A stretch of DNA of 64,000 nucleotides from Clostridia bacterium (GCA_017525805.1 JAFXSH010000058.1:9829-73828), one strand, 5' to 3'. Positions 52,083 to 60,508 are shown, numbered from the stretch's first letter. The notes: generated by a model not told the origin, from the sequence alone. Program-made: numbers and translations.

Positions 52083-53156
52083 TCAGAAGGTCAGTTTACT
52101 GGTGAGGGTGATCACGGTAACGGAGGGCGTATTAAACAGGCGGATCGGGGGCAGGCCAGTGGCGGCGCTGGCGCCTAAGCCAGGGCTTATATACTGGGAA
52201 ATACCGTGGGTGGCGCTCAGGCCCTTCACCTTCTGGTCCTCCGGGAACCAAACGCCGCCCTGGCCGGACGCATCCGGCACGCGCACCGCGCCGATGCCCG
52301 GTATGCGCCACTGACCCGCCACGTTATGGCCGGCCAGCACCAGGGAGATGGAACGGATATGGCTGGCGTTATCCGCCCCAGTCCATTCCCGCAGGTCCTC
52401 AAGCACGCTTTCCTGTAAGGGAACGTGGGTCATGCCGATATGGACGTGGTCTTCCAGGTTTTCCTGCCAGGCCTGGCGGATGCGGTCCAACTGATCCAGC
52501 TGATATTCCACCGCGGCCAGGGCGGCATCCCGTTCCGGGGACCCCTCCATGGCCAGCAGTTCCGCCTGCCGGGCCTCGTAAGCATTTTGTGAGCCTTCAT
52601 CGTTCAAGGTATATACCCAGGTGGGGCACAGCCAGAGGGTGCCCTTCCCCTTATCGATACGCACTGGAGCGTCTAAATATACCGCGCCTTGGCTTTGGGC
52701 CGCCCGGATATAATCCGCCAGGGGGCTGTCCCCGGCGTGGGGCGCGGCGATCAGGGCGGCGGGGTCCTCATCCCCCGGGATGAAATAGACGGGCTTTTCC
52801 CCGAACAGCTTGAGCAGCTCCAAAAACGCGCCGATGTCCCCGTTCTTGCCCGTAATATCCCCGGTGATGCATACGATATCATAGGTCGCGGAAGCAATAG
52901 CCGCCTGCACCTGCTCCTGATGGGGGCCAAAATACAAGCCGTGCAGGTCGCTGATATGCAGGATGCGGAAGTTTTCCAGGCTGCTTGGCAGGTTGGGCAC
53001 CGTGACGGACTGTTTCAGCAGGCTCACCCGGCTGTTGCTGATGGTGTTCAGCACCGCCACCGTGGCAATGATCAGCGCCAGCAGCAGGATAAAAAAGCCA
53101 ATAAACGGATGCTTTCGCCTGCCTTCGTCAAATAAAGGATCGTGAGATCGTCCCAT
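52083..53156 (-). CDS. Membrane-anchored metallophosphoesterase-like protein with altered metal motifs
   Basis: 357 residues, one N-terminal membrane helix (about 17-40), extracellular phosphoesterase domain. Motifs HISDLHGLYFG (first Asp/His) and ITGDITGK (GD) are present, as is a THVPL box. The usual GNHD/E is PGDEDP, and GHTHGGQ is GHNVAGQ, so the metal-site Asn/His pair and the second His are altered. Activity is therefore uncertain. It is the first of an operon with ppk. No lipobox. GGAGATCATC-type ribosome site before ATG 53156. Confidence 0.8.
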   Translation of the reverse strand: MGRSHDPLFDEGRRKHPFIGFFILLLALIIATVAVLNTISNSRVSLLKQSVTVPNLPSSLENFRILHISDLHGLYFGPHQEQVQAAIASATYDIVCITGDITGKNGDIGAFLELLKLFGEKPVYFIPGDEDPAALIAAPHAGDSPLADYIRAAQSQGAVYLDAPVRIDKGKGTLWLCPTWVYTLNDEGSQNAYEARQAELLAMEGSPERDAALAAVEYQLDQLDRIRQAWQENLEDHVHIGMTHVPLQESVLEDLREWTGADNASHIRSISLVLAGHNVAGQWRIPGIGAVRVPDASGQGGVWFPEDQKVKGLSATHGISQYISPGLGASAATGLPPIRLFNTPSVTVITLTSKLTF

Positions 53157-53263
53157 GATGATCTCCTTTCTGTTCCAATGACCTTTATTATATATGAAAA
53201 CTGCGTTTTCCGCAACGAAAAAAGCGTTTATTTCCTGATTTTCTGATCGCTGCCAAACTGAAA

Positions 53264-53287
53264 AGGGCCGTGCTTCCGCACGGCCCT
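53264..53287 (-). terminator. Terminator of the sugar-binding protein gene
   Basis: AGGGCCGTGC-TTCC-GCACGGCCCT, with TTTT following on the minus strand. Confidence 0.85.
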
Positions 53288-53307
53288 GATTTACCGGAGA
53301 CAGGGAA

Positions 53308-54849
53308 TTACTTGCCCAGGAATTCGTCCAGCTGGCGCTGCGCTTCGGCGATGATGTCGTTCAGGCCGGCAGCTTCCATCTTGGCGCGCATAGCGGGAAT
53401 ACCAACTTCGGGATCGTCGGGATCGACGACGCCGCACTGGATGTTGGCGAAGTATTCAGCCTTGATGGCGCTGATTTCAGCGAACTGGGTGGAGAAATCG
53501 ATGGGAGCCTTAGAGTCGAAGGTGAAGCCGCTGATCTTGGATACAGGAGCATCGGCCACAGCCGCGAAGTAGTGATCCCACTGATCCAGCACGGGAGCCG
53601 GATAGGTGCCGTCCAGGGTCTGTTCGCTGGCTTCGATGGAGTTGATGGCGTAGTTGGCCTGAGAGAAGCGCCAGGGGGTGTAGCCAGCGCTGCCAGCTTC
53701 AGTGCGGACGACCGCCTGACCCAGCACGTTGCCTGCTTCGTCCTTCACGTCGCGATATTCAAAGTGATAGCCGGGCACACCGTAGGCCAGGATGTCGCGG
53801 ACTTCCTTATCGGTGTTGACCAGTTCCTGGAATTTGACGGCCATTTCAAAACGGGCGGGGTCGTCTTCCAGGGTGATGGAGAAAGCGTTCATAGCGCCCT
53901 GCACACCATCGGTGTTCAGGAAGGGGCCGGCATAGCGGGTCATCTTTACCCAGAAGCCGCGGGAAGGAGTGTAATCATAGTCGTCCCAAGCCTGTACGAA
54001 GCTGATGTGGTGCAGCTTGCTGCTGATGGAATCCTCGCTCAGGGTGGGAGCGTCGGGGTTCACCAGGCCCATCTGATACCACTTATGCATGGTGCGATAG
54101 CGGTTTACGATTTCTTCATCGTCGAACACAGACACAACCTTGTCGTCGCCGAACACAACGCCGATCAAGGGAGTACGGTTGATGAAGTCGAAGGAGGATT
54201 CAACGCCAGCGGGAGCGCCGCCGATGTTCACAGGATACTGACCCAGTTCAGGATTTGCTTCCATAGCGCTCTTCATAGCGACCAGGAAGGGAGTCAGTTC
54301 GTCCCAGTTGTCGATCTTAGCAGGGATTTCGATGCCCGCATCCTTAGCGACCTGGGCGTCATACACGATGAAGTTTTCGGGAGCGATATCCTTGTAAACG
54401 GGAATGGCGTACAGGCCGGGGCCATAGGCGCCGCCGGAGGAGCAGGCCAGTTCCCAAACAGATTCAGGCATGGAAGCCCACAGGGTGGGAGCCCATTCCT
54501 TAATCTTGTTGCCGCCGTCAGCGTACAGATTGGCATAGATGCCATCCGCCACTCTGTCGTTGAAGTTGTTGTACCAGGAGCAAGTGAAATACATATCGTA
54601 CACTTCACCGGAAGCGATGGAAGTGCCCACTTCATCGCTGCTCATGTACACGATTTCGATTTCGCAGCCCAGGCGTTCACGGGTGATCTTGTTCAATTCT
54701 TCCAGTACCATGGCGTTGTCAATGGGGGCGGGGCTGTTGCCCTGTACCCAGGTGAGCTTCATGTATTCTTCGGCGGAAGCGAAGGATACGAAGGTCATCA
54801 TGCTCAGCACCATGACCAGCGCCAGCATCACAGAAACGAGTTTCTTCAT
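53308..54849 (-). CDS. Extracellular sugar-binding protein of an LplB/YtcP-type ABC importer
   Basis: 513 residues. Signal peptide about 1-27 (cleaved after FASA); no lipobox Cys. Family 1 (LplA-like) solute-binding protein: early EEYMKLTWVQGNSPAPID, EELNKITRERLGCEIEIV and many aromatic residues near GVPGYHFEY. Binds an oligosaccharide outside the membrane. It follows the two permease genes but has its own promoter and a terminator before it, so it is made separately and probably in greater amount. AGGAGGAATTAAAAG is its ribosome site. Confidence 0.92.
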   Translation of the reverse strand: MKKLVSVMLALVMVLSMMTFVSFASAEEYMKLTWVQGNSPAPIDNAMVLEELNKITRERLGCEIEIVYMSSDEVGTSIASGEVYDMYFTCSWYNNFNDRVADGIYANLYADGGNKIKEWAPTLWASMPESVWELACSSGGAYGPGLYAIPVYKDIAPENFIVYDAQVAKDAGIEIPAKIDNWDELTPFLVAMKSAMEANPELGQYPVNIGGAPAGVESSFDFINRTPLIGVVFGDDKVVSVFDDEEIVNRYRTMHKWYQMGLVNPDAPTLSEDSISSKLHHISFVQAWDDYDYTPSRGFWVKMTRYAGPFLNTDGVQGAMNAFSITLEDDPARFEMAVKFQELVNTDKEVRDILAYGVPGYHFEYRDVKDEAGNVLGQAVVRTEAGSAGYTPWRFSQANYAINSIEASEQTLDGTYPAPVLDQWDHYFAAVADAPVSKISGFTFDSKAPIDFSTQFAEISAIKAEYFANIQCGVVDPDDPEVGIPAMRAKMEAAGLNDIIAEAQRQLDEFLGK

Positions 54850-54917
54850 ACTTTTAATTCCTCCTCGCTTATTTTGTTACACAGCGTCACAACTGCGCTG
54901 CATAATCGCTATTTAGA

Positions 54918-54946
54918 AATATAGCACGTCTTTTCATAGCTGTCAA
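54918..54946 (-). promoter_or_regulatory. Consensus promoter of the sugar-binding protein gene
   Basis: Minus-strand TTGACA (54946-54941), 17-bp spacer, TATATT (54923-54918). Confidence 0.8.
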
Positions 54947-55018
54947 TGTGTGTTTTGTTGCCAAATTGTACATTTTGATTGTTTTCTTGCAAAATCCGTC
55001 AAAATCGATCACCTAAAA

Positions 55019-55039
55019 AGGGCAGCCATGAAGCTGCCC
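55019..55039 (-). terminator. Terminator after the permease pair
   Basis: GGGCAGC and GCTGCCC around CATGAAG, followed on the minus strand by TTTTT. Confidence 0.75.
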
Positions 55040-55057
55040 TATATACCGGGAAACGAA

Positions 55058-55975
55058 TCATCCTTTTACCGCGCCGATGGTCAGGCCGGATACGAAGTAC
55101 TTCTGGAAGAAGGGATAGGAGCAGGCGATGGGTACCACGGACACCACAACCATGGCCATGCGGACAGTTTCGGAGGGAACGTTGGATACCGTGCCCGCCG
55201 TCATGTTCTGAGAATTGCGGGTGAGGAAGGAAATGTTTTCTTCCAGTGAAATCAGCACGTACTGGAGGGGGAACAGATCATGCTTGTTGCCGGAAATGTA
55301 GTACTTGGCCATCAGCCAGTCGTTCCAATAGGCGAAGGTGAGGAACAGGCCGATGGTGGCGATAGCGGGCAGTGAAATGGGCAGCACGATCTGCACGAAA
55401 ATGCGGATCATCCGGGCCCCGTCGATCTTGGCCGATTCGATCACGGCGTCGGGTACGGTGGTCTGGAAGAAGGTGCGCATGATGATGCAGTAGAAGCTGG
55501 AACAGCAGATGGGAATGATCATAGCCCAATAGGTATCCTTCAAGCCTAAGATATGGGCGTTGATCATATAGCTGGCCACCAGACCGCCGCTGAACAGCAT
55601 GGGGATGAAGATGTACCATGTGAAGAATTTGCGCAGCCGGTAATTAGGGCGGCTCAGGGCAAAGCCCATGGTGGAGGTGGTCACCAGGCCCAGCAGGGTG
55701 CCTACGATGGTGATACCGATGGAATTGAGGAAGGCCCGTCCGATATAGCCGCTCTGCTTCGCTAAATATTCATAGCTGGCAAGGCTCAGGGCATTGGGGA
55801 AGTAGCTGTAGCCCTTGATGCGGATGGAAGCCTCTGAGGAGAAGGACACCATCAATACCAGCAGGGCGGGCATCAGGCAGATGAACGCCAGGAAGATGAA
55901 CAGCAGGCTGATCAGTACGTTCGTGCCGGGTTTTACGCGGGTATATTTCAATACGGTATGCTTTTCCTTTGCCAT
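55058..55975 (-). CDS. Carbohydrate ABC transporter permease, YtcP type
   Basis: 305 residues. MalG-like permease with six helices, and the EAA loop MRTFFQTTVPDAVIESAKID followed by GARMIRIF. Start 55975 (MAKEKHTVLKYTR) is chosen because AAAGGAG precedes it at 8 bases; the longer ORF begins at 55999. It follows the LplB-type permease gene by 34 bases. The heterodimer would import an oligosaccharide with the binding protein at 53308; the ATPase is most likely the MsmX-like protein at 45817. Confidence 0.93.
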   Translation of the reverse strand: MAKEKHTVLKYTRVKPGTNVLISLLFIFLAFICLMPALLVLMVSFSSEASIRIKGYSYFPNALSLASYEYLAKQSGYIGRAFLNSIGITIVGTLLGLVTTSTMGFALSRPNYRLRKFFTWYIFIPMLFSGGLVASYMINAHILGLKDTYWAMIIPICCSSFYCIIMRTFFQTTVPDAVIESAKIDGARMIRIFVQIVLPISLPAIATIGLFLTFAYWNDWLMAKYYISGNKHDLFPLQYVLISLEENISFLTRNSQNMTAGTVSNVPSETVRMAMVVVSVVPIACSYPFFQKYFVSGLTIGAVKG

Positions 55976-56009
55976 GTCAATCGCTCCTTTCTCTTTCACG
56001 CCGCGTCCA

Positions 56010-56993
56010 TCAGAACAGGCCCGCTTCGGGGTCGATCTTCTTGACGATCAGGTTAGCCGCCACGATGGTGATGCACCCCACTGTGGACTGCAGGAAAGCC
56101 GCGGCGGAGGAAAGGTTCACGTTGGACTGTTCCAGCAGCGCCTTGTACACGTACACGTCGATGGTCTGGGTCACGCTGGTCAGCGCGCCGGAATTGCGGG
56201 TGGCCTGATAGAACAGGCCGAAGTCGCTGCGGAAGATGTTGCCCACAGCCATAATGAACATGATAGAAATGGTGGGGCGCAGCAAAGGCAGGGTGATATA
56301 TCTTACCTGCTGGCTCTTGCTGGCGCCGTCGATGAGGGCAGCCTCATACAGCTCAGCGTCAATGCCGCTGATGGAGGCCATATACACAACCATGCTGTAC
56401 CCCATGCCTTTCCATACATTTAGGAATACCAGGAAGTACATCCAGAACCCGGTATCCTGATACCAGTTGTGGTTCTGCCCCGTGGCCGCGTCAACAAAGT
56501 GGAACACGTGGTTCACCAGACCGTTGTCGGTCGCCAGGAAAGCGTACACGAAGTAGCTGACAACAACCCAGGAAAGGAAGTGGGGCAGGAACATCATGGT
56601 CTGGCAGGTTTTGGCCAGCTTTTTGGAGTAGAGCTCGTTGAAGAGGATAGCCAGGGTGACCGGGATCACGATGCCTAAGATGATAAACACGATGTTGTAC
56701 AGGATCGTGGTCCGCAGCATGATCGGGAAATAGGAGGATTTAAACAGGAAATTGAAATTATCTAACCCCACCCATTTGCTGTTGTTGAACAGCGCCCACA
56801 GGAAGGATTTGCCGGGCCGGGGCTTGTAATTCTTGAACGCGATGATCACGCCGAACATAGGCGCGTAGCAGAACAGCAGATACCAGATGGTGGTGGGCAG
56901 GTGCAGCAGGAAAATCTCCAGATTGTCAAAGGACGCGCCGTTGCTTCCTGTACCTGCCTTTTTCTTTGGTTTGGTGATGGTTTTTGTGCTCAT
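56010..56993 (-). CDS. Carbohydrate ABC transporter permease, LplB type
   Basis: 327 residues. MalF/LplB-like permease with a Lys-rich cytoplasmic N-terminus (about 1-20), six helices and the EAA loop AELYEAALIDGASKSQQVRY. LplB/YtcP pairs carry uronic-acid or rhamnose-containing oligosaccharides in some Firmicutes, which would fit the GH106-like enzyme at 26-29 kb; this link is inference. Start 56993 is chosen because a GGGGG-type ribosome site lies just before it. It is the first gene of the permease pair and has a perfect promoter. Confidence 0.93.
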   Translation of the reverse strand: MSTKTITKPKKKAGTGSNGASFDNLEIFLLHLPTTIWYLLFCYAPMFGVIIAFKNYKPRPGKSFLWALFNNSKWVGLDNFNFLFKSSYFPIMLRTTILYNIVFIILGIVIPVTLAILFNELYSKKLAKTCQTMMFLPHFLSWVVVSYFVYAFLATDNGLVNHVFHFVDAATGQNHNWYQDTGFWMYFLVFLNVWKGMGYSMVVYMASISGIDAELYEAALIDGASKSQQVRYITLPLLRPTISIMFIMAVGNIFRSDFGLFYQATRNSGALTSVTQTIDVYVYKALLEQSNVNLSSAAAFLQSTVGCITIVAANLIVKKIDPEAGLF

Positions 56994-57040
56994 TTCATTA
57001 GCCCCCTTCTGTTTTATTCTGAACCGAATATGAAACAGCA

Positions 57041-57060
57041 CTGTTTTCACAGTGAAACAG
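57041..57060 (-). promoter_or_regulatory. Palindromic operator candidate upstream of the sugar permeases
   Basis: CTGTTTTCACAGTGAAACAG is a nearly perfect palindrome with one bulged T, in the 5' leader between the promoter and the LplB start. Confidence 0.5.
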
Positions 57061-57094
57061 CGTCATAAAAGGTCTTGTGCAATCCGTATTTTTT

Positions 57095-57123
57095 ATTATA
57101 TGGCTTTCGGTGCATATTGTCAA
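57095..57123 (-). promoter_or_regulatory. Consensus promoter of the sugar permease operon
   Basis: Minus-strand TTGACA (57123-57118), 17-bp spacer, TATAAT (57100-57095). Confidence 0.82.
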
Positions 57124-57199
57124 TAATGATTTGAAATTTTGCCAAAAAACACAGAAAAGCCGGCAAAAAAAGCAAGATAAAACAGGTTCTGTTTGAATG

Positions 57200-57223
57200 A
57201 AAAAACCGGTCCAGACGGACCGG
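57200..57223 (-). terminator. Terminator of the PspC-YccF operon
   Basis: CCGGTCC-AGAC-GGACCGG followed on the minus strand by TTTTTT. Confidence 0.85.
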
Positions 57224-57246
57224 CCAAAAGGTAAAATGACAAGGCA

Positions 57247-57609
57247 TCATACCACTTGCGCGCCGAAGGGGGCCAGGGACAGCTTAGCGTACTTGAAAAA
57301 CTGTTTCCCAAAGGGGATGCCGATGATGGTGACGCTCAGCAGCACGCCTAAAATGAAGTGGACCAGCGCCAGTTCAATGCCCGATACGAAGAACCAAATG
57401 ACATTCACCAGAAAGGACACCGCCCCTCCCTCATACACGACTTCCTTTCCAAAGGGCGAAAAGGAAAGCTGGGCGAACTTGAAGCACTGCACCCCGATGG
57501 GGATGCCCACCACGGTCACGCACCAGAGCAGCCCGGCGATCAGCCAGCAGATGCTGCTGATCAGACCGCCGCAGAGCAGCCACACCAGATTTCCAGCGAA
57601 GCTCAGCAT
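57247..57609 (-). CDS. YccF-family inner membrane protein
   Basis: 120 residues with two YccF repeats: each has a helical pair followed by a GIPIGxQCFKxAQLSxxPFGxxVV-like motif (VGIPIGVQCFKFAQLSFSPFG and IGIPFGKQFFKYAKLSLAPFG, cut here to 20 residues or fewer). Four membrane helices. Function unknown. Starts one base after the PspC stop codon, so the two are translationally coupled. A GGTGG in the PspC end serves as its ribosome site. Confidence 0.88.
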   Translation of the reverse strand: MLSFAGNLVWLLCGGLISSICWLIAGLLWCVTVVGIPIGVQCFKFAQLSFSPFGKEVVYEGGAVSFLVNVIWFFVSGIELALVHFILGVLLSVTIIGIPFGKQFFKYAKLSLAPFGAQVV

Positions 57610-57610
57610 G

Positions 57611-57802
57611 TTACTCGTCCACCTTATCGGGAATGATGATCGCCGCCAGGATGTAAACAAACAGTCCGCCGCCCGCCAGGAAGGACAGGGCCACAAACCC
57701 TAAACGCACCAGGGTGGGATCGATATCGAAATATTCGCCGATGCCGCCGCACACGCCCGCTACCTTTTTATTCGTCCTGCTCTTGTAAAGCCTCTTCTCC
57801 AT
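57611..57802 (-). CDS. Small PspC-domain membrane protein
   Basis: 63 residues. PspC domain alone: LYKSRTNKKVAGVCGGIGEY then DIDPTLVRLGFVAL, one membrane helix and IIPDK end. PspC proteins sense or transmit envelope stress. Start 57802 is chosen at MEKRLYKS because GAGGGAGGAAACGAACA lies before it; the longer frame (57922) has no support. Coupled to YccF. Confidence 0.9.
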   Translation of the reverse strand: MEKRLYKSRTNKKVAGVCGGIGEYFDIDPTLVRLGFVALSFLAGGGLFVYILAAIIIPDKVDE

Positions 57803-57970
57803 TGTTCGTTTCCTCCCTCTGTTCTTTGTTTCCCGGTTACGGGCATAGTTTACCATAGATTCCTGAGAATACAAGAAAAACCGAATGAGAATTTGATGAG
57901 AATATCCGCTGCATTCTTTCATCTGTTTCCATATACTTTATGTATTGTAAAAAATTTCTATTCTTCCCCA

Positions 57971-58000
57971 TTGACCGGCCCGGACCATCCATGATATGAT
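57971..58000 (+). promoter_or_regulatory. Promoter of the second amino-acid ABC operon
   Basis: TTGACC (57971-57976), 18-bp spacer, TATGAT (57995-58000). Confidence 0.6.
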
Positions 58001-58072
58001 CATTTTGCCCGCTTGACGGGCGGCTTCGGCTACCCTATAATGAAACAAACCGAACGAAGGAGGAGGAAACCC

Positions 58073-58864
58073 GTGAAAAAACTGCTTGCTTTGGTATTCG
58101 TCCTGATCTTAGCCGTTGTTTCGGTCTCCGCCCTGGCGGAAAACGGAGAAAAGGACCTGCTGACCCGCATCCGTGAACGGGGCACCCTGATCATCGCCAC
58201 CGAAGGCAACTGGAGCCCCTGGACCTATCACGATGAAAACGACGTGCTGACCGGCTTCGACATCGAAATCGGCGCGCTGATCGCCGAAAGCTTGGGCGTG
58301 AAACCCGTATACATGGAAACCGCCTGGGACGCCATTTTGGCGGGCGTGGACAGCGGACGGTTTGATATCGCCTGCAACGGCGTGGACTACACCGAGGAAC
58401 GGGCGCAGAAATACGATTTTTCCGATCCCTATGTGTATACCGAAATCGTGCTGGTGGTGCGCGCCGACAATGATTCCATTCATTCCTTCGAGGATCTGAA
58501 GGGCAAAAAGACCGCCAACTCCCCCAATTCCACCTATGCCCAGCGGGCGGAAGCCGTTGGTGCCTCCGTCACCTATGTGGATACCCTGGACCAAACCCTG
58601 ACCTTGGTGCTTCAGGGCCGGGTGGACGCCACCATCAACGCAAAAGGCTCCGTAGATGATTATTTGAGCGAGCATCCCGACGCCAACATCAAAGTGGTGG
58701 TCACCGCGCCCGGCGATCCGGTCTGCTATCCCGTGCGCAAGGGCGCAGACAGCGCTTCCCTGCTGGCGGCCATCAATGAAGCTTTGGCAAAGGCCCGGGA
58801 GGACGGCACGTTAGCAGCCCTTTCTGAAAAATACTTTGGAACCGATCTGACCAATCCCCTGTAA
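58073..58864 (+). CDS. Amino-acid ABC transporter substrate-binding protein
   Basis: 263 residues from a GTG start directly after AAGGAGGAGGAAACCC. Signal peptide about 1-22, cleaved after ALA; no lipobox. SBP_bac_3 domain with LIIATEGNWSPWTYHDENDV, GFDIEIGALIAESLG, and DIACNGVDYTEER. Sequence resembles cystine or polar amino-acid binders. First gene of the operon with the permease and ATPase. An imperfect 11-bp hairpin at 58891-58917 follows it and may reduce transcription into the permease. Confidence 0.94.
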   Translation: MKKLLALVFVLILAVVSVSALAENGEKDLLTRIRERGTLIIATEGNWSPWTYHDENDVLTGFDIEIGALIAESLGVKPVYMETAWDAILAGVDSGRFDIACNGVDYTEERAQKYDFSDPYVYTEIVLVVRADNDSIHSFEDLKGKKTANSPNSTYAQRAEAVGASVTYVDTLDQTLTLVLQGRVDATINAKGSVDDYLSEHPDANIKVVVTAPGDPVCYPVRKGADSASLLAAINEALAKAREDGTLAALSEKYFGTDLTNPL

Positions 58865-58890
58865 TGGGCAAACTTATTCTCCTTATTTTC

Positions 58891-58917
58891 GCCGCGGGAG
58901 CTTCTTGCTTCCGCGGC
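58891..58917 (+). promoter_or_regulatory. Intercistronic hairpin after the amino-acid binding protein
   Basis: GCCGCGGGAGC-TTCTT-GCTTCCGCGGC (one G-T pair), followed by CTT only. Likely partial terminator or mRNA stabiliser, common between SBP and permease genes. Confidence 0.6.
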
Positions 58918-58976
58918 CTTAAAATGTTATGATGAAAACGCCGGTTTCCGGCAAAGCATCCTATGGAGTGGAAACA

Positions 58977-59711
58977 ATGGACGAACGCCTGTGGAATATT
59001 TTAGTGGATTCATTTCCCAAGCTGCTGGAATACGGCGTCCGGGTGACCATCCCCCTGACGGTCCTTTCCTTTGCGCTGGCTTTGGTCGTCGCCGTGATCG
59101 TAGCCCTGATCCAGTACGCCGATATCAAGGTGCTCAGGCAAATCTGCCGGTTTTATATCTGGATCATCCGGGGCACGCCGCTGCTGGTGCAGCTCTATTT
59201 GGTGTTTTACGGCCTGCCCAGCGTAGGCGTGGTGCTGGATGCATTTCCGGCGGCGGTGCTGGTGCTGGGCTTCAACGAAGGGGCTTATTTGGCGGAAACG
59301 GTGCGCGGGGCCCTGGAAAGCGTAAGCCACGGACAAATGGAAGCGGGCTACTGCGTGGGCATGAATTATTTGCAGATCATGGCCCATGTGGTGCTGCCCC
59401 AGGCGTTCCGCACGGCTTTCCCCGCCTTGGGCAATTCCATGATCGCCATGCTCAAGGAAACCTCCATGGCCGCCACCATCACCGTGGCGGAAATGTTCCG
59501 CCAAGCCCAATTGATCACCGGCCGGGTGTACGAAGCCCTGGCGCTGTACAGTGAAGTGGCGCTGATTTATCTGCTGTTCTGCACCGTGCTCACCTGGCTG
59601 CAGCGCTTGGGTGAAAAGCGGCTTTCCGCCTACGGAGGGAAAAAACATGATGCTGGAAGCGAAAAACGTGCACAAGCGTTTCGACGGGCAAGAGGTACTC
59701 AAGGGCCTTGA
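58977..59711 (+). CDS. Amino-acid ABC transporter permease with extended C-terminus
   Basis: 244 residues. HisM-like permease with five helices, IIRGTPLLVQLYLVF and the EAA loop HGQMEAGYCVGMNYLQIMAH. The last 20 or so residues are basic and hydrophilic (KKHDAGSEKRAQAFRRARGTQ), and this part overlaps the start of the ATPase gene by 65 bp in a different frame. A normal permease would end near residue 223, so the tail may be a result of a lost stop codon. ATG 58977 follows GGAG by 8 bases. Confidence 0.9.
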   Translation: MDERLWNILVDSFPKLLEYGVRVTIPLTVLSFALALVVAVIVALIQYADIKVLRQICRFYIWIIRGTPLLVQLYLVFYGLPSVGVVLDAFPAAVLVLGFNEGAYLAETVRGALESVSHGQMEAGYCVGMNYLQIMAHVVLPQAFRTAFPALGNSMIAMLKETSMAATITVAEMFRQAQLITGRVYEALALYSEVALIYLLFCTVLTWLQRLGEKRLSAYGGKKHDAGSEKRAQAFRRARGTQGP

Positions 59712-60393
59712 TTTGCAGGTGGAAAAGGGCGACGTGGTGGCGATCTTGGGCCCCAGCGGTTCCGGCAAAACCACGTTCCTGCGCTGCCTGAATTTCCTGG
59801 AACGGGCCGACCATGGGGAACTGATCTTCGACGGGGAGCATTTTGACCTTCATGCCGCCAGACATGGGGACATTGCCCGGGTGCGGAAAAAGACGGCGTT
59901 CGTGTTTCAGAACTACAATCTGTTCCTCAACAAAACCGTGCTCCAGAATGTGACCCTGGGCCTCACTGTGGCTGGAAAAATGAAAAAAGCCCAGGCCAAT
60001 GAAATCGCCATGGCCGCCCTGAAACGAGTGGGGATGGAAAACAAGCTGGGCAGCTATCCTTCCCAGCTTTCCGGCGGCCAGCAGCAGCGGGTGGCCATCG
60101 CCCGGGGGCTGGCTTCCAGCCCGGAAATCATCTATTTTGACGAGCCCACCTCCGCCCTGGACCCGGAACTGATCGGGGAAGTGCTGGCGGTCATGCGCCA
60201 ATTGGCGGAGGACGGCATGACCATGCTGGTGGTGACCCACGAAATGGACTTCGCCCGGAACGTGAGCAATAAGGTGTTGTTCATGGCGGACGGCATCGTG
60301 GTGGAAAGCGGTCCCTCCAAAGCCTTTTTTGAAAATCCTCAAGAAGCCCGGAGCCGGGAGTTTATCCGGTCGATCCTCGAATCAAGAAAGTAA
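59647..60393 (+). CDS. Amino-acid ABC transporter ATP-binding protein
   Basis: 248 residues. Walker [30 protein letters not shown], Walker [14 protein letters not shown] and VVTHEMDFA. GlnQ/TcyC type. It starts inside the permease gene (65-bp overlap); GGAGGGAAAAAAC gives it a strong ribosome site. A second ATG directly follows the first. A terminator lies just downstream. Together with the operon at 40.9-43.2 kb the window has two independent polar amino-acid importers. Confidence 0.95.
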   Translation: MMLEAKNVHKRFDGQEVLKGLDLQVEKGDVVAILGPSGSGKTTFLRCLNFLERADHGELIFDGEHFDLHAARHGDIARVRKKTAFVFQNYNLFLNKTVLQNVTLGLTVAGKMKKAQANEIAMAALKRVGMENKLGSYPSQLSGGQQQRVAIARGLASSPEIIYFDEPTSALDPELIGEVLAVMRQLAEDGMTMLVVTHEMDFARNVSNKVLFMADGIVVESGPSKAFFENPQEARSREFIRSILESRK

Positions 60394-60403
60394 ACTATCA
60401 TTT

Positions 60404-60445
60404 AACGGCTGCTTCCGCGGAACATGCGGAAACAGCCGTTTTTTT
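60404..60445 (+). terminator. Terminator of the second amino-acid ABC operon
   Basis: AACGGCTG and CAGCCGTT with an inner TTCCGC/GCGGAA stem, then TTTTT. Confidence 0.85.
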
Positions 60446-60458
60446 CCTGCCTTTTCTC

Positions 60459-60487
60459 TTGCGGAAAACTCCTTAAATTGGTATCAT
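60459..60487 (+). promoter_or_regulatory. Possible promoter of the DUF1015 gene
   Basis: TTGCGG (60459-60464), 17-bp spacer, TATCAT (60482-60487). Moderate match. Confidence 0.4.
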
Positions 60488-60508
60488 AGGGATCGGGAGG
60501 CGATTGCA

